From contig BRKX01000004.1 of NCBI GenBank assembly GCA_026008535.1, positions 38,320,501-38,384,500 of the forward strand: a stretch of DNA of 64,000 nucleotides, read 5' to 3'. Under the pieces are notes generated by a model. That model did no database searches and was not told the origin of the DNA. It saw nothing but the letters and a program-made list of their open reading frames with translations. The stretch is from Perilla frutescens (lineage: Eukaryota > Streptophyta > Magnoliopsida > Lamiales > Lamiaceae). Shown piece after piece: positions 36,113 to 47,082 of the stretch (its first letter is position 1; every line of letters starts with the position of its first letter). Position numbers and translations under genes: made by a program.

Positions 36113-37375
36113 TGTAACACCTATACAATAAAAATAACTATAGTAATAATTATATATAATAATGAGTTAAGGATATGGTTGGTTTGGAAAATAATAATAA
36201 TAACAATAATAATTATATATTAGAGTTTCGGAAAAATATATAACACATATATATATAATAATTGAAATGATTTATCTCAAAGATTAAGTTCTCATTATTC
36301 TTAGCATTGGTCATCATGACACGTCTATCACCTACTAACATAGCTTATACACATGTCATAACCATAATTTTGTTAGGATAGCTAGGGTATTAGAGTCCAA
36401 ATGATAAAATAGATAGATTTCGTAATCTCTGTTTTGGAATTGGGAGAGAAAAAGGAAGAAGTCATTCATAAAAAAAAATTAAAAAATTAATTATCATAAT
36501 TGAATTCCCATTACTACTGAAATCTAGAGAATCTTTCTATTATTAATATACGGTTGTATAATATTAGATTTGATGTCAGTAAGATTTCTTTATGTATTTT
36601 GTAGGCTTGGCAAACGAGATCGGAACTTAAAAGAGAATTTCACTTTTGTGTTGCGTTAAGGTTACTTGTTGTAAGGTGGGTAACATATCAACACTTTTTA
36701 GTATTTTTATTATTGTCTCTGTTAAATTATATTATGTGAATGATTTATAAACTCAAATGTTTGATGTGTAAGTAAATTGTATGTACTTGCCTATAGTTTA
36801 GGGCTAATATCCAAGGTCGAAAGGGCTAAGATATGAACCGTACCGATGGTGTGGTTTATACCACTGTGGTTTAATACCACCCTATTGTTATGTGGCCACA
36901 TCCTACGCAGACCCACGTGTTCTATGTTTCAAGTACATGCAAGATGTTATGTTCACTATATGATTTGATTTAGCTGGGACAATGTGTGTTTCCACTGAGT
37001 GTTCGAATGCTCACCCCATGTTAATATTGTTCCTGCAGATAAGGAAAGCTGGGCAGGTCGTGGTGACGTGGTGGCTGTTGGCCATTATGGTTTTTTTTGT
37101 GTATATATTATCTAGTACTATTTTGAACTGAAAGACTTTTTATATTTTAAAAAAAAAATCTTCCGCTTGTAGGATTTAAATAAAATTTTGGTATGAATGT
37201 AAATAAATGGTTTCGAGTTTTTATGTGAATAGAAAACTGAGTTTTGAAGATGCAGTTTGTGAATGTTTAATACTATTGTTAACATTTTATCAATAATTTA
37301 AATAGTCTTATTTATTTATTTATAAAAAATTATTTTATAGCACTCAGTTCTCATATCGAGATTCGGGGTGTTACA
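36113..37375 (+). repeat. chromovirus copy 2, 3' LTR
   Basis: Same ends and the same diagnostic variants as the 3' LTR of copy 1. It is followed by atattgtggcaagag, the resumption of the Sirevirus LTR. Confidence 0.95.
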
Positions 37376-37454
37376 ATATTGTGGCAAGAGAGAACAACCT
37401 ACGACCTAAACCAATTCTTTTCTTTTTCTCCTGCACGTTGAACTTCAAAAGAAG

Positions 37455-38885
37455 TGTTGGGGTTTTTTCGAATTAAACCACCGCAGGATCATTTCGTTGT
37501 TCATTAATCCATGTTCATGCAAATCATATTTTTATGTCACATGCATGTTTATCACGTCAAGCACAAAACCATGCAAAACGAATCTAACGAAGTGGAATAC
37601 ATAGATTCGAATTACTTACAATTATCAAACGGTCTGAGGACAAGATTACAGGACTAATCTTGTTGTTGAATAAATGCAATACTAGCGCCATCTAGCACCT
37701 CAAAATCAGCCACACACAGATTCTACTTTAAGATCTTATGTTGTATTCTCGGACTGTATCTAGATTCAGAGTGGGCTGAAATCTACTAGATAGGTTTGTG
37801 GAATCTGTGGATAACTTTGAGAGACAAAGAGGGGCTGAATAATAAGTGTCACAATTTTCAAACCACTTCCCTATATTTATATAGGGAGTGGCCGAAAATA
37901 TGTCTCCCAACCCTACTGGGTTTGGGCCTCTATCTCAAGTCCAACAACCAGTCCACTATCAATCAATTGGGCTACAACAGGGATCTAAAATAATATTAAA
38001 TTGGCCCACTAATTTATTTAATATTCAATATCCAATAAATTTAGGATATAATTAAATAAATTAAGTTTTACTTTTATTCAACTAAAGAAGTAAAACTGAC
38101 CTACCAATTTAATACATATTTACGAATATGCTTTCTCCTTTAGTTCAGCCATTCCCCGTGTTTAAGATATAATGTTCATTAATTAATTACGTCAGTCTCT
38201 GACAGCTATAATTAATTAACATCTAAAACCTTGAGTAGTACCACACAAGCTTTACCATGTAAGGAATAAATTCCACATGTAGGGTTTCAACATGAACTTG
38301 TGTTTCCTCAAGAGAACATCATCAATTTGGTGCACCAGGACACGGTGCCCATGCATGCTGCTCGAGACACTATGTATACACTGTTATTACCCAAGATATC
38401 GAGTTTGATCTATGAAAAGATCTCACCCATTGATAAATCAAAGTAATAGACAATGCAAACATATGCTCACCAATATCAGATGAGTTCAGAACCCGAACTC
38501 TGTGGATCTTTATTCTCTCACTAACTGGGTCAGAGACAGAGAATAGTATCCTATCGTGATCCTCATCAATACACTAACAAGTGTACTAGAATAATCAGTT
38601 AGTCAAGATAAACTAACTTATCAGATTACTCTACGGTGTACCGATGGTGTGTTCAGGACAATCTCAGCCGTGAGCTCTTTAATATAATACAAGGTTCTAA
38701 TGATATGATCTTACCGTGTGATTCCTCACACCATATCATCTACAATGTAAGTATATAAAACATTGCATAGAACAATTATAGAACATAATCTAAATGCAAA
38801 TAGTGACTACAATAACTTTCATTTCATATCATCATATCATCAGAAAAGTATACAAAGACAAGTCTTCCAGTATACAAAACTAACA
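37455..38885. mobile_element. solo LTR, copia-like, 1,431 bp
   Basis: Ends TGTTGGGG...CTAACA, flanked by agaag at 37450-37454 and 38886-38890. Removing it restores the Sirevirus LTR (ttcaaaa-agaag-tggtt; compare 47808-47822). There is no coding content. A TATA-like ctatatttatataggg lies near 37870. Orientation cannot be decided without an internal region. Confidence 0.85.
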
Positions 38886-38890
38886 AGAAG

Positions 38891-39181
38891 TGGTTAAAAA
38901 GAAGATAACTATAAACCTAAAAAATAGGAGACAGAGTTTGCTAGTTCAAACTCTATTTAACTAGTAATATATCTAATTTGTATATATCCGTTTATTTGAA
39001 ATATTAATTTCATGGATATATACATAATCTAAGATATACAAAAAATAATATATTAAAAAATAAAATAAATAAAACTAGGAAAGGATAAAATTAATTGCGA
39101 CTATGTCATAGACAATATCGTAGGGAGCCTGTATGACATTGCGTTCAATGTTGAATCATCAATGTCAGACAGTACTCAACA
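38891..39181 (-). repeat. Sirevirus 3' LTR, proximal piece
   Basis: Matches about 47815-48105 of the intact LTR and ends ...agtactcaaca, followed directly by the polypurine tract. With the pieces at 37376-37454 and 19890-20546 it rebuilds an LTR of about 1,027 bp. Confidence 0.9.
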
Positions 39182-39193
39182 ATCTCCCCCTCA
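39182..39193 (-). other. Sirevirus polypurine tract
   Basis: The minus strand reads TGAGGGGGAGAT directly before the LTR start TGTTGAGTAC. Confidence 0.8.
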
Positions 39194-39881
39194 ATCTTAG
39201 CCTTTCTACACAAAACATACAACTCAATGTATTTTGTACAAGTATAGTCGCAGCGGAAAATGGAGATAAACAAAATCTCCCCCTTAAGGGTTACTCCCCC
39301 TTAATTATACAATAATGTTAAACACATGTTTGACATAAATAATTCAGGGAACATTGATCATTCAACATCCCAAAAATGCATAACATGCCCAATAACTATG
39401 GTATATAACAAATACCTTGGTATACAACAAATACCAAAACTAATAAACAAGGCAAGCATATAAAAACATGAACACAAATATAAATTGCATCCCAAATGTA
39501 GAAATGCATTAAAAGCATATCAAAGTAGAAGTGTGTCCAGCACACACATCAAAAACAAAATAAAGATGCATCAAGCATCTTAAATGTGTCCATCACATAT
39601 TAAAAAAAACTTAATAAACATTATTTGAAACAAAAAATGTTTGTAAAATAGGGGCTGACACATGTAGCTTCACATTATCTTCCGCTTTCCTTGGACACCC
39701 TCTTCTTTGCCTTGACATCAGCTTCAGCATCTTTGACATCCTCAAACTCCTCACACACATCTTCCATATCGGCATCTACTCCCCCTTTTTATGCTGAAAG
39801 GATATGAGTGAATGCATCACGCACTTGAGAGAGATGTTGGACAGCAGTGGAAATGTGATCAAGCTGCACAAGAAGATATGC
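39194..39881. other. 3' untranslated region of the Sirevirus
   Basis: AT-rich sequence between the polypurine tract and the env-position ORF. No gene is supported. A second purine-rich minus-strand run occurs near 39276-39303 (plus strand ctccccctta repeated), a possible accessory PPT. Confidence 0.5.
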
Positions 39882-41276
39882 TTAACATGCCTTTGGCTTG
39901 ACAATAGAGATTGTCAGTTGCTCAACAACAAGCTTCTTTTTGCTCTCTTTCACGCCTTGATTTTTCAGAATGGCATGAATGAGACATGGAAAAGGCAAGT
40001 GATTTGAGGAGCTTGATTTTGTAGCTGCCTTAAGCACAGACTCAAACATAGCAGCACCAAGGTTAAAAGAAAGATGAGATCCAATCTTGTATAATATGAT
40101 TGCTTGATCCACTGTTAAGACAGAAGCATTTGAAGTTGGAAGCCAGTTGCAAATAGTAAGTTTAAACAAAACTGTGTAAAAGAAAGTTAACTTGGAAGAT
40201 GAAACTTTGTTTATCCACTTAGGAATGAGACCACCAGTGATAACATTCACAACATCATCAATAAGATCAAGTGAAATCACAGTGTCCTCATTTCCCAATA
40301 CAAGAAAAGAATTTATCATAGAAGGGTTAAATTCATAGATTTTATCCCTAAGATACACAGTACCATAGCTCAAATTGGTAGGATCTCCTATGTTAATCGA
40401 GATGTTTGAATAGAATTCAAACACCACAGTAAGATCAAATGTCAACAACTCAGTAACAGACTTCCACAACCCTCTTTGCTTCAAAAAGACATCCATCTCA
40501 TATTTTTTAAAGCTTAACACATCAATCATTCTCTCAATCTTAAAAGCCCTCTGAGTAATTGATTTATAGGATAGTTTAGCCTCTTCCGAGTAAAACATTT
40601 TACTAAAAGCGGAAATAACATCAAGAGGTGAACCTGATGGTGGTGCAGAAGGTGCCTTGATGTCTTGGCTGGGTCCCACCTTAGCTGGAGGAACACTGGG
40701 GTCAACATCACCGGATTCAGGCTCAGCTTTAGATGGAGATAGGGACTGTTCTTGAGATGAGTCTGACTCATTCCTGAGAGAATGTGACACAGCCTTGCTG
40801 GATTGATGCTTGGGCTTTTTGGACGTTACCTCTTCAGTTTTGATGGCGGATTCGCCATGTAGCCGTTTGGAGTTCCTCGTCGGAGATAATAGACTGGCCG
40901 TTTGGGCAAGAGATTTAACATGAGAGGGTAGTTCAAGATTAATTGGATTCTCTGGATCTCCAAATACGTGAATTTTGAGAGGCTTAAGGTTTAGTATCTC
41001 GGTTCTAGAAGGGATAACGAGATCGGGATGAGTGTGCTCGTCGGTAGGCTTTTCAGTTGGTGAAGTACCAGAACAAGTAGGAATAGAGGGTTCGTCAAGA
41101 GTGGATGGTATCGGAGCAGCAGAAGGAGTAGTGAAAGGAATGGGGGTTGATGTGGAGGCAGGAGAAGGGTTTATTGATGGGATTGGCATGGAGGCAGAGG
41201 ATTGAGTGCCTTGAGACAATTCCATCATTTTTTGTAGAACCGTTATCATAGCTTGATATGGATTGGGATCCGCCAT
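39882..41276 (-). CDS. env-position ORF of the Sirevirus (putative plant transposon protein-like)
   Basis: An uninterrupted 464-codon ORF from ATG 41276 (MADPNPYQAMITV) on the same strand as pol, between RNase H and the polypurine tract, where Sireviruses carry an env-like ORF. The N-terminal half is Pro/Ser/Thr-rich and low-complexity with a basic SKKPKHQSSK patch (nuclear-signal-like). The C-terminal ~220 residues look globular (ERMIDVLSFKKYEMDVFL, VVFEFYSNISINIGDP, TVYLRDKIYEFNPSMIN) and resemble the family annotated as putative plant transposon protein (Pfam Transposase_32 type, from memory). I see no clear signal peptide or strong membrane segment, so a viral-envelope role is not supported. 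It is the only intact long ORF in this otherwise mutated element. The frame also stays open upstream into the adjacent solo LTR, but without an ATG. Confidence 0.65.
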   Translation of the reverse strand: MADPNPYQAMITVLQKMMELSQGTQSSASMPIPSINPSPASTSTPIPFTTPSAAPIPSTLDEPSIPTCSGTSPTEKPTDEHTHPDLVIPSRTEILNLKPLKIHVFGDPENPINLELPSHVKSLAQTASLLSPTRNSKRLHGESAIKTEEVTSKKPKHQSSKAVSHSLRNESDSSQEQSLSPSKAEPESGDVDPSVPPAKVGPSQDIKAPSAPPSGSPLDVISAFSKMFYSEEAKLSYKSITQRAFKIERMIDVLSFKKYEMDVFLKQRGLWKSVTELLTFDLTVVFEFYSNISINIGDPTNLSYGTVYLRDKIYEFNPSMINSFLVLGNEDTVISLDLIDDVVNVITGGLIPKWINKVSSSKLTFFYTVLFKLTICNWLPTSNASVLTVDQAIILYKIGSHLSFNLGAAMFESVLKAATKSSSSNHLPFPCLIHAILKNQGVKESKKKLVVEQLTISIVKPKAC

Positions 41277-41286
41277 TGATGAAAAG

Positions 41287-42320
41287 TGTTGAGTGCTGTC
41301 TGACAATGATGTTCAATGTTGGATGCAATGTCAGACAGACTCCCTATGACATTGTCTGTGACATAGTCGTGATTAATCTTATCCTTTTCTTGTTTTAATT
41401 ATTTATTTATTTTCAATTAATAAATTATATTTTATATATCTTAGATTATGTATATATCCACGAAATAAATATTTCAAATAAACGGATATATACATATTAG
41501 ATATATTGTTATTTATGATAGAGTTTGATAAAGTCAAAACTCTATCTCCTATTTTTTAGATTTCTTGTTTTCTTTATTTAATCTTTTTTCTTTTTTCAGA
41601 ATTTATATTGCTAGAAAGTTCAGAAAATAGGGATGAACGTGGGATATGCTTTCAATCACACCATGGAGGTGGTTTTACCTCAAACACGATGGAGTAGTGA
41701 TGGGAGCGGTTATCTCCAACCCATGTTCAAGAAAGAGAAGACTTGAATCCCTGTTCGATTCAAGTGAAGAGTGCATATAAGGGATGTGGTCTATACTTGA
41801 AGAGATTATTCGAACACAATTTATCTCGCCACTGCGTGTGAAGATTTAATAGCTCGAGTCACAAACTTAGCATTTAGATTGCTTTCTTATTTTCTTCTTC
41901 TACCTCTTTGAAGTTCATAGTTGTTCAATCTATTCATGAGAATAGGTTGTACAATCTAGGATAGATAGAAGGTTGTGGAATCATTGCTAGTTTGTATACA
42001 AAGTAATGGTAGGTTGATTTGTATTTTTGTTTAAATTCTATTTAGTTGAAAACTAGAATAGGATTTATGTATTTTGTTTGATGTGTCAAGAGCTCAGCGT
42101 CTGACATCATCAACTAAACATTTGTGTTGGCTCATAGAAGCATAATTTCGCCCTGTGGCAATCACATACATGTTGTGTGTAATTTAAAATTTATCTTTGT
42201 GTTATTGATTTTAAATTTCAGCATTTTATGTTAAAGATAGTGATTCAACTATCTGTAACATTGAGTTTGACATTACGTTTCTGTGTCTATTTTCAGTGTT
42301 TACGGCAAATAATTCTAACA
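41287..42320 (+). mobile_element. solo LTR of the same Sirevirus family, opposite orientation
   Basis: Begins TGTTGAGTGCTG and ends AATTCTAACA. This is the reverse complement of the LTR at 47083-48105, with moderate divergence and an indel region. Flanking 5-mers are aaaag (41282-41286) and agaag (42321-42325), one mismatch. It sits 10 bp upstream of the env-position ATG, so its outward-facing end abuts that ORF. Confidence 0.85.
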
Positions 42321-42724
42321 AGAAGCTTCAAAAAAATGAGATAGACGAAGAAGAAGATAAACGGTTGTAGAGAGAGAGAGAGAGAGAAAAAAAATGAGAG
42401 TGAATCCAAAAAAAAATGAAAATGAATATAATAAAGTGGTATTCAATGGACCCACTTATCAAATCCAAAAACAAGTGATACGGAGATTCACTTATCTCAT
42501 CAAAATAGAAAATATTATTTTAATAAAAAATTATATATATTTAAGTAATTAGTTTCGGTCAAATTAGTGATGTTGACTAGTTATACATGAATAAATTCTC
42601 ATGAATTAATTCACAATATAATATTATAGAAGTCAAACACGACTTGATTTATTCCGAAACAAAGAGAATTGCTTGATGTCAAGATACACAACATGTGACT
42701 AAACATCAGGAATTCAAACATTAT
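42321..42724. other. Sirevirus segment between RNase H and the solo LTR
   Basis: Contains a short GA run (about 42371-42387) and A-rich sequence. No coding region; probably the pol-to-env spacer. Confidence 0.5.
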
Positions 42725-44317
42725 CTAAAGAACACACATTCCAAGATATTTTCTTAACGAAGAAAACCTCTCAAAATCCAAAGGTTTAGTAAAAATATTC
42801 GCAATTTGATTTTCTGTAGAAATATATTCCAACTTAATGATCTCATGTTCCACAAGATCACGGATAAAGTGATGTCGGATATCAATATGTTTGGTGCGTG
42901 AATGTTGAACTGGGTTTTTTGAAATTTCAATTGCACTAACATTGTCACACAGCAATGTTAATGAGGAATTTGACAACCCATAATCAAGTACCATTTGCTT
43001 TAACTACACCAGTTGAGCACAACAACTAGCGGCAGCAACATACTCTAACTCAGCCGTAGAAAGTGAGATACAATTTTGTTTCTTACTTGACCACGAAACC
43101 AGATTGTTACTAAAATAAAAACAACCTCCGCTTGTACTCTTTCGATCATCAACATCACCTGCCCAATCGGAATCACTAAAGCCTACAAGATGAATGTTAG
43201 AACATTTGCGATATTTTATACCAAAACCAAGTGTGCCAGAAACATAGCGAATGATTCGCTTAACAGCTTTAAGGTGTGATTCTTTAGGCTGAGATTGATA
43301 TCTCGCACAAACACTGACACTAAACATGATGTCGGGACAACTAGCTGTTAAATACAATAAACTATCAATCATTCTTCTATACATAGTAGAATCAACATCA
43401 ACACTGACATAGTCTCTGCTCAACTTTTTTGAGGATCCCATAGGTGTCTTCATTGGTTTAGCATCTACAAGACCGAAGCATTTCACCAACCCCTTAGCAT
43501 ACTTGCTTTGAGAAATAAAGATACCATCCTTGTCTTGCTTAATTTGTAAACCAAGAAAATAGTTGAGCTCTCCGACCATGCTCATCTCAAATGTGCCGCA
43601 CATTGAATCTACAAAATCTTCGAGCAAATTAGTACAAGTAGAACAAAAAATAATGTCATCAACATAGACTTGAGCAATAGTGATATGTTTTTTATTTTTC
43701 TTAATGAAAAGAGTTTTATCTAATTCACCTCTTGAAAATCCAATTTCAAGTAAAAAATCAGTTAGTCTAGCATACCAAGCTCTAGGAGCTTGTTTAAGAC
43801 CATACAAAGCCTTTTTTAGCTTAAAAACGTGCAATGGTTTCTCATGACATTCGAATCCCTTAAGTTGTTTGACATAAGCTTCTTCATTAAGAAAACCATT
43901 TAAGAAATCACTTTTAACATCCATTTGATGCAAAGTAAAACCCACATAACATGCAATTGCACATAAAAGATGAATGGATTCTATCCTTGCAACAGGTGCA
44001 AAGGTTTCGTCAAAGTCAACTCCTTCAACTTGAGTATAACCTTGTGCAACTAAACGGGCTTTGTTTCTGACAACATTGCCAGATTCATCCGTTTTATTTT
44101 TGAAAATTCATTTTATCCTAATTATATTTTTATCTTTTGGACGTGGAACTAGTTCCCAGACATTGTTTCGAACAAACTGGTTTAGTTCCTCACGCATAGC
44201 ATTGATCCAGAAATCATCTTTAAGGGCATCCTTAATGTTCTTGGGTTCAATGTTAGACAAAAAACAAGTGTTTGACAGAGCAACACTCAAAGAGGACATA
44301 CATACCAGCTTCACCAT
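42725..44317 (-). pseudogene. Sirevirus reverse transcriptase and RNase H
   Basis: RT motifs on the minus strand: MREELNQFVRNNVWELV, the region before HQMDVKSDFLNGFL, LKKALYGLKQAPRAWY, and the catalytic box VYVDDIIF (about 43660). RNase H: FSDSDWAGDVDDRKSTSG and SLSTAELEYVAAA, then, after the break, HIDIRHHFIRDLVE and NIFTKPLDFERF. Two Trp codons have become stops: TGA 44110-44108 and TAG 43006-43004. The reading frame is otherwise preserved. Conservation of the YVDD box and RNase H acidic residues indicates decay began relatively late. Confidence 0.9.
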
Positions 44318-44603
44318 TTCCTTGTAATCGATCGAGTTTTTCTTTCGAGTTTGAACTCCTTCAGATTGATCACCAATATTTAGGAATCTGGATGATTCTT
44401 CTTGATCCTACTTGGGGGGATCTCTTCTTGATTCATCTTCAGCAGTAATCAGTTGTTCGTCTTCACTATCTGAAGTGCATATTGGTGATTTAACTAGAAC
44501 TTCATCATTCTGAGAGATATTGACTTCGACATCACAAGTTGATGTCTTGTTTTCTAACATCATGTTTAGCTTTATCACTTGACATTCTCACCTATTTGCC
44601 TTT
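44318..44603 (-). other. junction of integrase deletion in the Sirevirus
   Basis: The GAG-pre-integrase zinc region ends at VVCSAC (44604). Within tens of bases the sequence resembles the acidic linker that normally follows integrase (TSDSEDEQLITAEDES). The integrase catalytic core, normally well over 1 kb, is absent. The linker itself contains a stop near 44410. Confidence 0.75.
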
Positions 44604-45110
44604 CTAACATGCACTGCAAACAACATTGAGATCGATCTTCACTGGTGGAATACCTTTAACAGCATCAGCTTCAATCAATTTCTTCAAGCTTCGAAAGCTA
44701 ACATGTCCAAGTTTTTGATGAACAAGCTGTGTGTTAACATTGACTAAAACATTACATTTCTCGTTCTTCTCTACATGATAATAGTTATCTAATGCACAAC
44801 TTCCGAATATAATGCATTTGTTCTCATTGTCAAAAACTTCACATGTATTTTTGTTGAATTTGACATGCATACAATCATCACACAATTGAGTTATGCTTAT
44901 CAAATTAGTTGTTAATCCTTCAACATGAAGCACATTGCGTAATTTGGGAAAGTTTTGAACATTCAAGGTACCTTTTTCCACAATATTACCTTGTGCCCCT
45001 CCACCATAACTCACCTTGCCTTTACTTGACGTGGAGTAGTTGTCAAGAAACTTTAGGTTTCCTGTCATATAACGTGATCAGCCACTATCAAAGTACCATG
45101 TACCTGCAAT
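44604..45110 (-). pseudogene. Sirevirus protease and GAG-pre-integrase domain
   Basis: The protease active site WYFDSG is at about 45095-45078, followed by TGA in place of the usual Cys codon, then SRYMTGN. Downstream are VLHVEGLTTNLISITQL and the zinc-binding LVHQKLGHVSFRSLKKLI...CSAC. The stop separates gag-protease from the rest of pol. Confidence 0.85.
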
Positions 45111-47018
45111 GTTAGCTTTTAGCGAAGTGTAAACAACATTGTATAAATTTTTTGCCTTCTTGACATTCTTCTTCTTTTTGAAAGTTTTAGAAGAGTTTTC
45201 CACAACAACCTTTCTTGTTGCTATATCATCATGATATTTGAAGCAATAAGGTTTAATGTGTCCAGGCTCTTGGCAGTAATGACAAATATATTTCTTCTCT
45301 TTAGATTTGTCATTAACATCCTGTTTGACATTGCAATCAACATTGACTGGAACATCCGTCGAGCTTTCTCCTTTGACAAACTTGACAGGATTTTTGTAAG
45401 AGATAGACATAGGTGAACTAGATATATATCCCAAACCTGATTTAGTGGTTTGTCCCAATGTCAGGACTTTATTCAATGTTGTTGTTCCTTGATTGAGTTG
45501 TTGAAAGGTTTTTGAGGTAGCATCTACTTCCTTTCTCAGTTTGCACAACTCAATGTCACTTCTGGTCAGGCGGATTTCCAAATCCATCACCCTTCGCTTA
45601 AGACTTTGGTTTTCTTCCATGAGAACTCCAAACTCCTTTGTTTGTTCAGACCATTGAACACACACTTCATCCACGACCTTGTGAAGTTGTCGAAGGGCTT
45701 CCTGGTGACTAATGTCAGAGGGATCTTCTTCCACTTGAGACACTTCAGCAGTGTTACAAAATTCATCCAGCAAAATCATTTCATACCAATTAGTGGTACT
45801 GGACGGAATGTTAGCAATTTCTTGAGAGACATTCTCTATGACATTACTAGGAACATCAGAAGCTTCATTGTCAGGACTCATGTTGAAGTCAAAATCAACT
45901 TTATCCATGTCAGTTAGAGCTTCAATCATTTCATCAAAGTCATCATTGACTTTTACAAACAACACTGTTTGTTTTCCTGATTCCTCATCTTCGGATTCGT
46001 CGCCTAGCACAGCAGCACTATAGTTTCTTCTTTGTTTTCTGTGTACAGTAGGACACTCATTTGCATAGTGTCCAAAACCAGAACATCCCCTACACTGAAC
46101 CGAGTCAATATCCTTCACTGGGTCATCTGGGGTTTTTGATGATCTTGATGAGCCAGTTGATGTTGACGAGGGAGAGTTAAACAGTCTTCGTGGTTTGAAG
46201 TTTGGCGAACCTTTCTTCATGGATCGTACCAAGGAATTGAACTTCTTTGTGAGAAGAGCAACACTTGAGGACTCATCTTCATTGATTTCCTGAATGTTTT
46301 CAACATCAAGTTAAACATCTGAACTTGATGTCACAATTTGAAGTGCAATTCCTTTAGAAGGATTGTTTGACTTCTGGTTTTCGAGATTCAACTCAAAAGT
46401 GAGTAGAATGCTCACAGCTTCACTCAAACTCATGTTTGATACATTATGAGCCTCCTTAATAGCTGAGATCTTCATGTTGAATCTTTCGGGAAGAGTGCGA
46501 AGAAGTTTGCTAACCATGTTCTCATTTGAGATAGGACATCCGAGAGTTGTAGACTTATTAGAAACTTCACATAGTCTTTCAGTGTACATCAAAATAGTCT
46601 CATCTTCCAACATCCGCAAGGTTTCAAACTTGGAAGTGAGCAACCTAAGCTTTGTTTGACGTACACTTGTCGAGCCTTCACAATGTTCCTGTAGTATGTT
46701 CCACACTTGATATGCGAAGGAGCAATTGCATACCATTTTGAAACATGGAACATCTACGGAAACAAAAATGGCATTTAGTGCCCTAGAATTGAAGTTAGAG
46801 ATAATTCTATCATCATTGGTCCACTGAGTTTCAGGGGTAAAGATGAAAACTCAATTGGGTCCCTCCATCCTTGGAGGAGTCCACTCTTCAATTACAGCCA
46901 ACCAAGCCCTTTCATCAATAGACTTGATATACATCTTCATGCGAGATTTCCACATTGCATAGTTTTTGCCATTACTATCCAATGCCGGGGGACGGCACTG
47001 ATTAATTTGAATATCCAT
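45078..47018 (-). pseudogene. Sirevirus gag (two zinc knuckles, two stops)
   Basis: Starts at ATG 47018 (MDIQINQCRPPALD), 50 bp inside the primer site. The capsid region (AMWKSRMKMYI, QVWNILQEHCEGS, LLRTLPERFNM) is interrupted by TGA near 46855 and by TAA at 46313-46311. The frame continues through a basic linker, the first knuckle CRGCSGFGHYANEC (about 46110-46065), a heptad-rich region (NQSLKRRVMDLEIRL, likely coiled coil) and a second knuckle CHYCQEPGHIKPYC (about 45285-45240). Two knuckles separated by a coiled coil are typical of Sirevirus gag. Confidence 0.85.
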
Positions 47019-47065
47019 TTCAGTGAATTAGCAATCAAAGAATTGAATACTTAGTGTGTCAAGTA

Positions 47066-47080
47066 CCGGCTCTGATACCA
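47066..47080 (-). other. Sirevirus primer-binding site (initiator Met tRNA)
   Basis: The minus strand reads TGGTATCAGAGCCGG, complementary to the initiator-Met tRNA 3' end, 2 bp from the LTR. Confidence 0.9.
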
Positions 47081-47082
47081 CT

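Larger units (their letters stand above)
29407..37375 (+). mobile_element. Tekay/Del-type chromovirus, copy 2 (tandem duplicate)
   Basis: 7,969 bp, offset by exactly 8,860 from copy 1. 5' LTR 29407-30673, primer site 30677-30688, gag-pol frame 31035-36077, purine tract 36101-36112, 3' LTR 36113-37375. It carries the same atatt flanks (29402-29406, 37376-37380). Because the flanks are duplicated too, this is not a second transposition event. Confidence 0.95.
19828..37547. repeat. 8,860-bp head-to-tail tandem duplication (units 19828-28687 and 28688-37547)
   Basis: Unit 1 and unit 2 match base for base at a constant offset of 8,860. Only three substitutions were noticed: 20665/29525 A-G, 25465/34325 T-C and 26516/35376 G-A. 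The 7-mer tttatca occurs at the outer left edge (19828), the junction (28688) and the outer right edge (37548), the expected signature of a microhomology-mediated tandem duplication. Each unit contains a fragment of the old copia gag, part of the Sirevirus LTR, one whole chromovirus with its TSDs, and the first 93 bp of a solo copia LTR. Confidence 0.95.

Noticed and set aside
29407..37375. Two independent insertions of the same chromovirus into the same site
   Set aside because: The flanking Sirevirus, old copia and solo-LTR sequences are duplicated too, and LTR variants pair across units, not within elements.
37728..37993. Short ORFs in the copia solo LTR
   Set aside because: They lie fully within a solo LTR on both strands, with no similarity to known products.
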